A DNA stretch of 64,000 bases from Gaoshiqia sp050178015. GTDB lineage: Bacteria > Bacteroidota > Bacteroidia > Bacteroidales > Prolixibacteraceae. Below the pieces are notes generated by a model, which saw only the letters and a program-made list of their open reading frames with translations, was not told where the DNA came from and ran no database searches. Made by a program: the position numbers and the translations under genes. Every line of letters starts with the position of its first letter. Within the stretch, counting starts at the first letter, position 1. Location of the stretch: assembly GCA_050178015.1 (NCBI GenBank), contig JBFXGM010000018.1, forward strand, positions 34,953 through 98,952, read 5' to 3'. Shown here in pieces: positions 7,947-17,954 of the stretch.

Positions 7947-9611
7947 CTAATACCGGAAACTACTGCCGCCCAAAAACTCCCGAAGTACAGATGTCGGGGG
8001 TATTTCCGTGTCGTCGATATGGTGGAAATAGCTAAAAAACTTGAGCAGCCGGTTGGCCTCGCAATGTTCTTCAGAAACTTCAGGAACGGCTTTCAATAAA
8101 GGTTCAACATATTTTTTCAGCACGGCCAGCTCGTAAATCAAAGCCGAGTTGAACATGACATCGGCATTCTCCTGATAGGGGAAAATGTTCTTTTCTTCGC
8201 CGCTGCGTACGCTCGGCCAGCGCTTAATGGTTTCGGTGGCCGGGTAACCGCGATATTTGGCATCGCGGATCATGCGGCGGATCAGCCGGTTGTCAGTCGT
8301 GGAAATGTGGTTGTGGTCGTCGAGCGAAATTTGTGTGAGCGCCGAGAGAAAGATCCGAAAGCTGCGCCCGTTTTTCACGTGCGGCATCAGCCCGGGGTTC
8401 ATACCGTGGATGCCTTCCACCACCAGCAAATGCCCTTCGCCCAGCCGGAGCTTGGTGCCCGATGCTTCCCTTCTCCCCAGCAAAAAGTTGAAGCGGGGCA
8501 GTTCCACCTCTTCACCCTGAAAAAGTTGCATCAACTGCTCGTTAAAAAACTCGACATCGATGGCTTCCAACGACTCAAAATCGTAATTACCCTGCTCGTC
8601 CAGCGGCGTTTTTTCGCGATCCACAAAATAGTCGTCCAGCGAAATCAGGTGGGGCACAATGCCGTTGACGGCCAACTGCACGGCCAGCCGTTTGCTGAAG
8701 GTAGTTTTCCCCGAGGCAGAGGGACCGGCACACAGCACCACTTTCACATGGTTGCGGCGGGCATCGATCATGTTGGCGATCTCGGCGATCTTCTTTTCGT
8801 GCAGCGCCTCCGAAATTTTGATAATCTCGCCGCCCCGTCCGGTTTCGGTGTATTCGTTCAACATGCCCAGGTTCGGAACATTCATCAGCTCTGCCCGCTT
8901 TTTGTGTTCCTTGAAGATGCCAAACAGCTTCTCCATAGTTTCCACCTCGTTCAACTCATCAAAGTTGTCGGGCTTGGGCACCTGCAACAGGATGCCATCA
9001 AAATAAGGCACAATATCAAACGAGGTGAGGTAGCCGGTTGACGGCACGTGATGCCCGTAAAAATAATTGCAATAGCCGTTCAGGTAATACAGGAAGGAAA
9101 ACATCATGCCCTGTTGGTCGAACAACTTGGCCTTTTCTTCCAATCCCTGAGCGACCAGTTCATCTACGGCGTCACGGGTCAACAGGCCTTTCTTTTCGAA
9201 CGGGATATCCTGTTTCACCCAATGTTGCATCTCATTTTTCAGCTCGAAAATGTCCGATTCATCAATGGGCCGCTCGAGACCGATCAGCTCGCAATAATAG
9301 CCCTGGCTGATGCCGTGCATGATTTTCAGTTTCACCTGCGGAAAAACTTCACGAGCCGCCACGTAAAGCAAAAACAACAACGAACGCACATACAGCCGGC
9401 GCCCGTCGATATGGGTGTAGTCGATAAACTCAACCTGCTTGGATTTCACCACCGCAAAGGATAGCTCTTTCACTTTGTTGTTTACCAAGGCCCCGCAAAT
9501 CGGATTTTCCAGTTCAATCTGCATATCGTCCTTGATTTCTTCGAGGGTGATACCCAGCGGGTAGGCTTTTACGGTGTGGTTGTTTTCGCAGTAAATATCG
9601 ACTGTTTTCAT
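7947..9611 (-). CDS. Nucleoside (uridine-like) kinase with ThrRS-like N-terminal domains
   Basis: A 554 aa protein with three parts. Residues 1-60 resemble a TGS domain. About 60-200 resembles the second domain of threonyl-tRNA synthetase (IMHGISQGYYCEL). The C-terminal part is a P-loop kinase of the uridine kinase/phosphoribulokinase class, with Walker A GPSASGKTT (296-304) and LISLDDYFVDREKTP after it. No aminoacylation domain is present. The kinase probably phosphorylates a pyrimidine nucleoside. The role of the synthetase-like part is unknown; RNA or nucleotide sensing is a guess. It is 28 bases downstream of uvrA on the same strand and may share that operon. Confidence 0.85.
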   Translation of the reverse strand: MKTVDIYCENNHTVKAYPLGITLEEIKDDMQIELENPICGALVNNKVKELSFAVVKSKQVEFIDYTHIDGRRLYVRSLLFLLYVAAREVFPQVKLKIMHGISQGYYCELIGLERPIDESDIFELKNEMQHWVKQDIPFEKKGLLTRDAVDELVAQGLEEKAKLFDQQGMMFSFLYYLNGYCNYFYGHHVPSTGYLTSFDIVPYFDGILLQVPKPDNFDELNEVETMEKLFGIFKEHKKRAELMNVPNLGMLNEYTETGRGGEIIKISEALHEKKIAEIANMIDARRNHVKVVLCAGPSASGKTTFSKRLAVQLAVNGIVPHLISLDDYFVDREKTPLDEQGNYDFESLEAIDVEFFNEQLMQLFQGEEVELPRFNFLLGRREASGTKLRLGEGHLLVVEGIHGMNPGLMPHVKNGRSFRIFLSALTQISLDDHNHISTTDNRLIRRMIRDAKYRGYPATETIKRWPSVRSGEEKNIFPYQENADVMFNSALIYELAVLKKYVEPLLKAVPEVSEEHCEANRLLKFFSYFHHIDDTEIPPTSVLREFLGGSSFRY

Positions 9612-9639
9612 ACGTTTCAGGATTGATTGACAATAACGC

Positions 9640-12510
9640 TCATAAAGCTAATTCATTTTTCAGATACCTGGCGGTGTAGGACGACTTGTTTTTCACCACT
9701 TCTTCGGGCGTGCCGGTGATGAGCACCTGACCGCCACCCCGGCCGCCTTCCGGTCCCAGGTCAATGATGTGGTCGGCCACTTTGATCACATCCATATTGT
9801 GCTCGATCACGATCACTGTATTGCCTCGGTCAACCAACTGGTTGAGCACTTCGAGCAGCACACGGATATCTTCGAAATGAAGGCCTGTAGTAGGTTCATC
9901 CAGGATATAAAGTGTTTTGCCGGTATCCTTTTTCGCCAGCTCGGTGGCCAGCTTCACCCGCTGCGACTCGCCACCCGACAAAGTGGTGGACGATTGGCCC
10001 AGGGTAATATACCCTAAGCCAACTTCCTGCAAGGTGCGCAATTTATGAGCAATAGAGGGCAGGCTTTCGAAAAACTCCACGCCCTGGTTGATGGTCATAT
10101 CCAGCACATCGCTGATGGATTTGCCTTTGTAGCGCACTTCCAGCGTTTCGCGGTTGTAGCGTTTGCCGTTGCAGGTGTCGCAATGCACGTACACGTCGGG
10201 CAAGAAGTTCATCTCGATCAGTTTCAACCCGCCGCCCTGGCAATCCTCACAGCGCCCGCCCTTCACATTGAACGAGAAGCGCCCGGGCTTGTAGCCGCGT
10301 ATTTTGGCCTCGGGCAACTGGGCAAACAGCGCGCGGATATCAGAAAACACGCCGGTGTAAGTCACCGGGTTCGAGCGGGGCGTGCGTCCCAGCGGCGACT
10401 GGTCAACCTGTACCACTTTGTCGATATGTTGCAGCCCTTCAATTTTCTCATAGGACAGCGGGTCTTTCAGCGAGTTGAAAAAATGCTGGCTCAAAATGGG
10501 CTGCAGCGTACCATTAATGAGGCTTGATTTACCGCTGCCCGAAACGCCGGTCACGCAAATCAGCCGGCCCAGTGGGAACGACACGTCCACATTTTTCAGG
10601 TTGTGCCCCTTGCAGCCAACCAGTTTCAACTGCTTGCCGTTGCCCTTGCGGCGCTTTTCGGGCACTGCAATCTGATGTTCGCCGGTGAGGTATTTCGAGG
10701 TAAGCGTGTTGGCTTTCAGCACCTCCTGCGGGGTTCCGGCTGCCACTATTTCGCCGCCGTGCCGCCCGGCAAACGGGCCCATATCCACCAGGTAATCGGC
10801 CGAAAGCATCATGTCCTTATCGTGTTCCACCACGATGACCGAGTTGCCCGTGTCGCGCAGCTTTTCGAGCGAGTTGATCAGGCGAAGGTTATCGCGGTGA
10901 TGCAGGCCGATACTGGGTTCATCCAAAATGTACAGCACATTCACCAACTGCGAACCAATTTGCGTGGCCAGGCGGATCCGCTGTGACTCGCCACCCGAAA
11001 GTGTGGCCGAGGCCCGGTCGAGCGACAGGTATTCGAGCCCCACGTCCAGCAAAAAGCTGATGCGGGTACGAATTTCCTTAATCACCTCGGTGCCGATTTT
11101 ACGCTGGCGGTCGGTGATACGGTCTTCCAACCCGTCAAACCAGGCTTTCAGTTCGGCAACATCCATCTGCGCCAGTTCCGAAATATTTTTATCGTCAATC
11201 TTAAAATAAAGCGATTCCTTTTTCAGGCGATGGCCGTGACATTCGGGACAAGCCTGTTCGCGCACAAACTGGTTGGCCCATTTCTGCGCGGTTTTCGAGG
11301 GGTTGTCGTCACGCTGGCTGTCGATATATTTCACAATCCCTTCGTAGCTCATCATGTAATTGACCGAGCTGCCCAGGGGAGAATTTTTCAGGGTGATGCG
11401 TTCACTGGTGCCGTACAAAATAGCATTCATTGCCTCATCGGGAATGTCTTTCACCTGGGTTTTCAGTGTAAACCCGTATTTGTCGCCCAAGGCTTCAATT
11501 TGCCAGAAGATGAGCGTGTTTTTGTGCGGACCAAGCGGAGCAATCCCGCCTTTGGCAATACTCAGCAGGGGGTCGGGCATGATTTTTTCCAGGTCGATTT
11601 CGGCAATTTGCCCCAGGCCGTTACACTTGTGGCAAGCCCCCTGCGGCGAGTTGAACGAGAAGTTGTGCGGCGCCGGTTCGTTGTACGAAATGCCGGTAGT
11701 GGGGCACATCAGCTGGCGGCTGTAATATTTCACTGTTTCCGTCTCGTGGTCCATGATCAGACAAACGCCGTGCCCCTGTTTCATGGCCATCTGCACCGAA
11801 TCTTTCAGCCGTTTCATGCTTCCCTCTTCCACCGCCAAGCGGTCCACCACAATCTCGATGAAGTGGTTTTTGTAGCGGTCAACCCGCATGTTGGGTTTCA
11901 GCTCGGTCACTTCGCCATCAATCCGGGCATAGAGGAAACCTTTTTTCCGGGTCTGCTCAAACAATTCGCGGTAATGCCCTTTTCGGCCACGAACCAGGGG
12001 CGCCATAATCAGAATGCGCTGTCCGGCAAACTGTTCGTTTATCAATTTCAGGATTTGCTCGTCGGTGTATTTCACCATCTTTTCACCCGTTTCGTAAGAG
12101 AAAGCTTCGGCAGCACGGGCATACAGCAAGCGCAGGAAGTCGTAGATCTCGGTGACCGTGCCCACCGTGGAGCGCGGGTTTTTGTTGGTAGTTTTCTGTT
12201 CGATGGAAATCACAGGGCTGAGGCCGGTGATCTTGTCCACGTCGGGGCGCTCCATGTTGCCCAAAAACGAACGAGCATAGGCCGAAAACGTTTCGATGTA
12301 GCGCCGTTGCCCTTCCGCATAAATGGTGTCGAATGCCAGCGACGATTTCCCGCTGCCGCTCAAGCCGGTAATTACCGTAAGCTTGTTGCGCGGAATTTCA
12401 ACATTGATATTCTGAAGGTTGTGTACCCGGGCGCCAATCACCACAATTTTTTCTTCCTGATCGGTCAACTCGTCCGTCAATTCCAGTAATTCTGTCTCCT
12501 GCATATCCAT
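9640..12510 (-). CDS. uvrA: UvrABC excinuclease subunit A
   Basis: A 956 aa nucleotide-excision-repair ATPase that detects DNA damage and loads UvrB. Two ABC modules are visible: Walker A GLSGSGKSS near the N-terminus and GVSGSGKSS in the second half, with signatures LSGGESQRIRLA and LSGGESQRVKLA. The C-terminal zinc module is intact (CEDCQGGG and CDTCNGKR). The first one is altered: CPTTG replaces the usual CxxC, although CHKC is kept. The ATG at 12510 overlaps the TGA of the transglycosylase by one base (TGATG), so the two are translationally coupled; a TTG one codon upstream is the alternative start. Confidence 0.95.
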   Translation of the reverse strand: MDMQETELLELTDELTDQEEKIVVIGARVHNLQNINVEIPRNKLTVITGLSGSGKSSLAFDTIYAEGQRRYIETFSAYARSFLGNMERPDVDKITGLSPVISIEQKTTNKNPRSTVGTVTEIYDFLRLLYARAAEAFSYETGEKMVKYTDEQILKLINEQFAGQRILIMAPLVRGRKGHYRELFEQTRKKGFLYARIDGEVTELKPNMRVDRYKNHFIEIVVDRLAVEEGSMKRLKDSVQMAMKQGHGVCLIMDHETETVKYYSRQLMCPTTGISYNEPAPHNFSFNSPQGACHKCNGLGQIAEIDLEKIMPDPLLSIAKGGIAPLGPHKNTLIFWQIEALGDKYGFTLKTQVKDIPDEAMNAILYGTSERITLKNSPLGSSVNYMMSYEGIVKYIDSQRDDNPSKTAQKWANQFVREQACPECHGHRLKKESLYFKIDDKNISELAQMDVAELKAWFDGLEDRITDRQRKIGTEVIKEIRTRISFLLDVGLEYLSLDRASATLSGGESQRIRLATQIGSQLVNVLYILDEPSIGLHHRDNLRLINSLEKLRDTGNSVIVVEHDKDMMLSADYLVDMGPFAGRHGGEIVAAGTPQEVLKANTLTSKYLTGEHQIAVPEKRRKGNGKQLKLVGCKGHNLKNVDVSFPLGRLICVTGVSGSGKSSLINGTLQPILSQHFFNSLKDPLSYEKIEGLQHIDKVVQVDQSPLGRTPRSNPVTYTGVFSDIRALFAQLPEAKIRGYKPGRFSFNVKGGRCEDCQGGGLKLIEMNFLPDVYVHCDTCNGKRYNRETLEVRYKGKSISDVLDMTINQGVEFFESLPSIAHKLRTLQEVGLGYITLGQSSTTLSGGESQRVKLATELAKKDTGKTLYILDEPTTGLHFEDIRVLLEVLNQLVDRGNTVIVIEHNMDVIKVADHIIDLGPEGGRGGGQVLITGTPEEVVKNKSSYTARYLKNELAL

Positions 12511-13445
12511 CAATTTGTTTTCGTCCGGAACCCTTCAGCCGGTATTTTAAGGGTGTACGTTTTGCCTTTGGCGTTGGTGAGGTAAGGTTCGCGCAACCAA
12601 GGGTTCAACATCTTCAACAATTTATAGTTGGTGCCGTGGGCCTTGGCAAACTCTGCAAAATCCTTAATTGGCGTATTGATGTCGATGGTCCGGACATCCC
12701 AGGCCGGGTATTTCTCACTGTCGGCAACGTGAAAACCATAAGTTTCCGGGTCTTCCAGTATCAGTTTGAGGGCCAGTATGCGAAATACGTACCGGTTGGT
12801 TTCTTCCCCCAGCAACAGATCGAAATAGTTGCTTTCGTGCTGGCGGCCAATTTGCTTGTCAACAGCGGCACGGCCGGCATTGTATGAGGCGGCCACCAGG
12901 GTCCAGCTCCCGAATTTCCGGTACGATTCTTTCAGGTACTGGCAGGCAGCGCGGGTTGACCGTTCGATGTGGTAGCGCTCGTCCACTTCGCCGTTCACCT
13001 CCAGTCCGTAGTCGGTGGCCGTTCCTTTCAAAAACTGCCAGAAGCCCACCGCCCCGGCGGGCGACACGGCACGCGGGTCGAAACCGCTCTCGGCCAGGGC
13101 CAGGTATTTGAAGTCAACAGGAATGGTGTCGGCCAGCAAAATCGGTTCGATGATCGGGAAAAAGCGCGGCGCCATTTTCAGGAACCGGATGGTTTGTGAA
13201 TGAAAATAACTGTTCACCAGCAACTCGCGGTCGAGGCTTTCGCGCACATCGAAATATTCGAGGGGCACCCGTTCCCCGACAAAAGTCAGGCTGTCGGGCA
13301 GTTTCACCGGGCTATGCAACACCACCTCGTGGGGCGGGCGGGGTGTGCTTTCGGGATAGGTTGACGACTCCAAAAAATGATACCCGCCAACCAACAGGGC
13401 CAGCAGGACCAAACTCAACAATAAACGGCTAATTATCTTCTTCAT
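12510..13445 (-). CDS. Membrane-bound lytic transglycosylase (SLT domain)
   Basis: A 311 aa protein with an N-terminal membrane anchor or signal (residues 5-25) and a single SLT domain. The catalytic Glu is Glu119 in YLALAESGFDP, followed by GAVGFWQFLKGTA and VAASYNAGRAAV, the standard SLT motifs. It cleaves peptidoglycan glycan strands to anhydro-muropeptides in the periplasm. Unlike the MltD at 61134 it has no LysM repeats. It is the first gene of a two- or three-gene operon with uvrA. The pairing of a wall hydrolase with a DNA repair gene looks organisational rather than functional. Confidence 0.85.
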   Translation of the reverse strand: MKKIISRLLLSLVLLALLVGGYHFLESSTYPESTPRPPHEVVLHSPVKLPDSLTFVGERVPLEYFDVRESLDRELLVNSYFHSQTIRFLKMAPRFFPIIEPILLADTIPVDFKYLALAESGFDPRAVSPAGAVGFWQFLKGTATDYGLEVNGEVDERYHIERSTRAACQYLKESYRKFGSWTLVAASYNAGRAAVDKQIGRQHESNYFDLLLGEETNRYVFRILALKLILEDPETYGFHVADSEKYPAWDVRTIDINTPIKDFAEFAKAHGTNYKLLKMLNPWLREPYLTNAKGKTYTLKIPAEGFRTKTN

Positions 13446-13476
13446 ACCAAATCATTCATCTAATCAGACTAAACGG

Positions 13477-13508
13477 CAAAAATAATGGTTTTGGTCTTGG
13501 CATTCAAT
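13477..13508 (-). promoter_or_regulatory. Promoter of the transglycosylase-uvrA operon
   Basis: On the minus strand, ATTG (13508-13505), a 20-base spacer and TATTTTTG (13484-13477). The -7 box is exact; the -33 box matches three of four bases. The leader would be about 25-30 bases. Confidence 0.5.
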
Positions 13509-13535
13509 GAAGTTGGCGGATAAATTTTTACGACC

Positions 13536-13592
13536 GGGTGCGGCGATTTTCAATCGCCGGTTTTGGGTGCCGCGGTTTTCAATCGCCGGTTA
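13536..13592. repeat. Tandem pair of palindromic repeats (period 29)
   Basis: Two 28-base units starting at 13536 and 13565 differ at three positions. Unit 1 contains the inverted repeat GCGATT-TTC-AATCGC. Unit 2 breaks that symmetry (GCGGTTTTCAATCGC). Confidence 0.75.
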
Positions 13593-13597
13593 AAATT

Positions 13598-13686
13598 ACG
13601 CGGTTACAAACCGCGCCACCCGGAAACAAGCGAGGGCTTGACTTGAGTCAAACCCTCACATTAAGCTTGCCCGGCCGGAGCCGGAC
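13598..13686. repeat. Cluster of further inverted repeats between 13.60 and 13.69 kb
   Basis: Follows the tandem pair. It holds GCGGTT-ACA-AACCGC (13600-13614), a long near-perfect hairpin GAGGGCTTGAC-TTGA-GTCAAACCCTC (about 13632-13657) and a GC-rich CCGGCCGGAGCCGG near 13671-13684. No ORF or promoter is evident. The whole gap between the LVIVD gene and the transglycosylase is repeat-derived. Confidence 0.65.
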
Positions 13687-13708
13687 CCCTAAAATTGAAT
13701 AAACACGT

Positions 13709-15013
13709 TTAATTTTCTGACGATGAAACAGGGATCGTTGACAGCAGTTGTATGTTTTGCAAATCGCTGTAATCGTAGAGATAAAAACCGGCATCGCCAA
13801 TCATGAACAGGTAATTGTTTACCGGAATGACGTCGTAGGTATTGATGTCGGGGAACTCGGCAATTTTGTGCGACGAGATCGTCAGCGGGTCGGAGGCATC
13901 GAAAATCTTCAGCCCCGCGCCGCCGTCGCAAACAAACAGCACATCGCCGTCGATGCCCAGCCCGTGCGGGTTGGCCATGGGGTACGAAGCAATCATGGTA
14001 AGCTTGGTGTATTGGTCCGACATGCGGATCACGTCCAGCCGGTTGACCGAGCGCCCGCACCAGCCGCCATCGTGCAGGGTGACGTAAGCCAGGTCGTTTT
14101 GCACCACCACCGGGTCGCAGCTGGTAATGTGGTTGTACTGGTTGATGTAAGTCGGATTTTGCTCAATCTCCAGGCTGTACACCAACATGCCGGAGGTCGT
14201 GCCCAGAAACATGTGGTCATCGTACAGAAACATGGTTTCAATATTCCAGCCAATGCTTTTTGCCCCCAGGTCAACCGGGCTTTCCAGATTGGAAATATTG
14301 AAGACATAAAGCAGGGTATTATCCACGATGTACAGGAAATTTTTGTACAGGCCGAAACGGGCCATCGATCCGCCAATGCCGAAGGTGGTGCCGCTGCCGC
14401 CACCCACCCCGCCCGAGGCAGAACTGAAATTGGCCATATCCATCGAGAGCTTTTCGGCATACGAGCGGTAATAATAAATGGGGTAATAATCCTGCTCTAC
14501 TTGCTCTTTCACCTGTTTAAGCTCCCACTCCACCACCACGCCTTTGTCCTGGTCCACCTCGGCCAGCCGGTATTCGGGGTCGTATTCCGGAACCGTATAG
14601 GGAAAGACATCCTCCATGCGACCAACTTCCCTTACATCATTCAGGTTCGATACGTCAATAGCCACCAGATCGACGTAGCTATCGGCATACAAAACATCTT
14701 CTTTGATGGCAATGTCCACATTTCCGGGGATGTTGATAAACGTTACCGGGTCCGGGTTGGCAGGGTCGCTCACATCCAGCACATGCACGCCCTGCATGGT
14801 TTCGTTCACAAACAGGTAATTGTCTTTGAAATAGATTTTCCCCGGGTTTTCAATGGCGCGTACCGGTTCTTTCTGCACAGCCGAGCGCAACTCCTCGTAG
14901 GTCATGTACACCGGCGAGTTGGCCACAAACGACTCGTAAATCTTGTCCTGGCAGCCCGACACCAGTAACAGGGCGAAAAAAACCAGGCTTGAGTATATCG
15001 ATCTTGTTTTCAT
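13709..15013 (-). CDS. LVIVD-repeat beta-propeller lipoprotein
   Basis: A 434 aa lipoprotein. The N-terminal signal ends in the lipobox LLVSGC, so the mature protein starts at a lipidated Cys. The body has repeats of the type YLFVNETMQGVHVLDVSDP, LVAIDVSNLNDV, LYVFNISNLESP and LKIFDASDP, the LVIVD pattern that folds as beta-propeller blades. It has no enzyme motif, so it is probably a surface or periplasmic binding or scaffold protein. A long Gly/Ser insert (about residues 196-212, SSASGGVGGGSG) interrupts the blades. It is 7 bases downstream of the outer-membrane protein gene on the same strand and surely co-transcribed with it. Confidence 0.8.
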   Translation of the reverse strand: MKTRSIYSSLVFFALLLVSGCQDKIYESFVANSPVYMTYEELRSAVQKEPVRAIENPGKIYFKDNYLFVNETMQGVHVLDVSDPANPDPVTFINIPGNVDIAIKEDVLYADSYVDLVAIDVSNLNDVREVGRMEDVFPYTVPEYDPEYRLAEVDQDKGVVVEWELKQVKEQVEQDYYPIYYYRSYAEKLSMDMANFSSASGGVGGGSGTTFGIGGSMARFGLYKNFLYIVDNTLLYVFNISNLESPVDLGAKSIGWNIETMFLYDDHMFLGTTSGMLVYSLEIEQNPTYINQYNHITSCDPVVVQNDLAYVTLHDGGWCGRSVNRLDVIRMSDQYTKLTMIASYPMANPHGLGIDGDVLFVCDGGAGLKIFDASDPLTISSHKIAEFPDINTYDVIPVNNYLFMIGDAGFYLYDYSDLQNIQLLSTIPVSSSEN

Positions 15014-15020
15014 AGCTTTC

Positions 15021-15785
15021 CTAATTAAAAATGATACCCAGTTTGATGGACAAACGGTTGTAGTTGGTTTCCAGCTCGTAACTATTGTCGCCGGTAAACG
15101 TCACCTGACTGTAACGGTAGCCAAACGACAGGGAAAAGCCCAGATTGTCGTTGACCTGACTGATAAACCCCAACGACGGGTTAAACATCAGGCCGCCCTC
15201 GTTATCGAGCGTTTGCGACTGATAATAGGGCCAATACGAAGAATACGGCATGATATCGTAATAATAGTAACCTCCGTGTGTATTTACCTCGCCGTCAAGC
15301 GGGAGCAGATAGCCACCCTGAAAAGCAATGAACGGGGTAAATCGGGAATCGCGGAACCGGTATTCAAGATTGACAAAAGCCGGAAGATATGATTCCTCCA
15401 GCAAGTCAAGGCCTGCACCCAACCCGGCATACATGTTCCGGAAAAGCCGAACGTTCAGCGAAGCATCAAACGAGAACGGGCTTTCCCTGGTATTGTCCGA
15501 CCCGCCGGGTAACACGCCCACACTGGTTTTGAAAAACCAGGTTTTGGCACCATCTGAAGTATCCGTTTCACGCAACCATTTGGAAGTAACCGTATCAATC
15601 TCGGCCTGATTGAACACCCAGGTGTTCCGGGCCGAACGAACGACCACTTTTTCATCGTCCACCTGCACGAGTTGGCCTTTTACAACCGAACCGTTTTTCA
15701 GGTAGATGACCTCCTTTTTTATCCGCTGAGCAGAAACGCCGCACACCAGCAAAAGAAGGACACCCAGCAAGGCAATTTTTTTCAT
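15021..15785 (-). CDS. Outer-membrane beta-barrel protein with N-terminal Sm-like segment
   Basis: A 254 aa exported protein with a signal peptide (residues 1-19, ending GVSAQ). The first mature segment, IYLKNGSVVKGQLVQVDD, resembles the small beta-barrel motif often found in front of Bacteroidota outer-membrane proteins. The rest is alternating hydrophobic/polar strands rich in Tyr, Phe and Gly (for example NLGFSLSFGYRYSQVTF), ending in IKLGIIFN, consistent with an eight- to ten-stranded barrel. Function is unknown. It pairs with the LVIVD lipoprotein, so the two may form one outer-membrane complex. Confidence 0.7.
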   Translation of the reverse strand: MKKIALLGVLLLLVCGVSAQRIKKEVIYLKNGSVVKGQLVQVDDEKVVVRSARNTWVFNQAEIDTVTSKWLRETDTSDGAKTWFFKTSVGVLPGGSDNTRESPFSFDASLNVRLFRNMYAGLGAGLDLLEESYLPAFVNLEYRFRDSRFTPFIAFQGGYLLPLDGEVNTHGGYYYYDIMPYSSYWPYYQSQTLDNEGGLMFNPSLGFISQVNDNLGFSLSFGYRYSQVTFTGDNSYELETNYNRLSIKLGIIFN

Positions 15786-15902
15786 CTTGTGTGTTTTTGG
15801 TTTTTACAACTGGCAGATGCTCTCCTCTCGCAAAGGGTTGCGTGCCGAAAAGCAATCAGCTAAAATATTTCTCCGGGCAAGACAGAATTTCCAAAACTCC
15901 CC

Positions 15903-15910
15903 TATTTTTG
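15903..15910 (+). promoter_or_regulatory. -7 box of the MarR gene
   Basis: TATTTTTG fits TAnnTTTG and lies 22 bases before the ATG at 15932. No good TTTG lies 19 bases upstream, so this is a partial promoter match. Confidence 0.45.
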
Positions 15911-15931
15911 TTCTCCAGAAACTATTTCATC

Positions 15932-16420
15932 ATGGACACGACTGAAATCCTCATTACGATCCGAAAAATTGTACGCTCAATCAACCTCGAATCCAAGAAA
16001 ATCCAGAAAGAACACGGTGTGAGCATCCCACAGGTTTTGTGCCTGAGCTATCTGCACGCGTCTCCCAATTTTCAGTCCACCCAAGGCGAAATACGCCAGT
16101 TTCTGAACCTGAACTCCAGCACCATCAGCGGCATTATCGACCGGCTGGAAGCCAAAGGTTTCCTGGCCCGCCTGCCCAAACAGGGCGACAAGCGCGTGGT
16201 CAACATCATCCTCACCAACAAAGGGGCAGCACTGCTCCAGGCCATTCCACCGCTCCTGCACGAACAACTGAACCTAAAATTGCAGTCGTTGCCCGAAACC
16301 AAACTCAACCAAATGAAAGAAAGCCTGAACACGCTGGTTTCATTGCTGAATATCGCTGGGTTGGAGGCAGCTCCCATGCTTACCAGCGAAGATCCCATCC
16401 AGGCAAACGACGAAGATTGA
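15932..16420 (+). CDS. MarR-family transcriptional regulator
   Basis: A 162 aa winged-helix regulator. HTH and wing are seen in TQGEIRQFLNLNSSTISGII, DRLEAKGFLAR and DKRVVNIILTNKGAALLQAI, which is the MarR pattern. The start is placed at the ATG at 15932, just after a -7 box; an upstream in-frame extension to 15791 would overlap the promoter region of the opposite gene. It lies 222 bases upstream of kamA in the same direction, so control of the acetyl-beta-lysine operon, perhaps in response to osmotic stress as some MarR proteins do for ectoine, is plausible but inferred only from position. Confidence 0.85.
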   Translation: MDTTEILITIRKIVRSINLESKKIQKEHGVSIPQVLCLSYLHASPNFQSTQGEIRQFLNLNSSTISGIIDRLEAKGFLARLPKQGDKRVVNIILTNKGAALLQAIPPLLHEQLNLKLQSLPETKLNQMKESLNTLVSLLNIAGLEAAPMLTSEDPIQANDED

Positions 16421-16584
16421 CAGGAATTCGTAAACCATTCCTTTAAAAACAACTACCTACCCGAACAGAAAGCATCCGGCCCTGCTTATTTAACACCGTT
16501 CTAAACAACAACTACACTCCCTTGAATATCTGAAACATAAACCCAACACAACTTTCAACTCAGCCGCGCTTTACACAATCAAAT

Positions 16585-16615
16585 TTTGAATTCCTTCCGT
16601 TTTGCAGTAATTTTG
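16585..16615 (+). promoter_or_regulatory. Promoter of the kamA-ablB operon
   Basis: TTTG (16585-16588), exactly 19 bases, then TAATTTTG (16608-16615): a full match to the Bacteroidota consensus. Transcription should start near 16622, about 20 bases before the kamA ATG. The 160 bases upstream hold no gene and are the obvious place for an operator. Confidence 0.75.
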
Positions 16616-16642
16616 TTCGCATAGAAACTATTTGAAGAAATT

Positions 16643-17953
<1,311 letters not shown>

Positions 17954-17954
17954 A

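Noticed and set aside
11230..12489. A 419-codon open frame antisense to uvrA
   Set aside because: The opposite strand is a full, well-conserved uvrA. The translation shows no family features and no promoter.
13536..13592. CRISPR-like repeat pair
   Set aside because: Only two units with no spacers and no cas genes in the window; the units are palindromic and adjoining.
13748..14968. A 406-codon open frame antisense to the LVIVD lipoprotein gene
   Set aside because: The minus-strand gene has a signal peptide, lipobox and repeats; the plus-strand frame has none and is a shadow.
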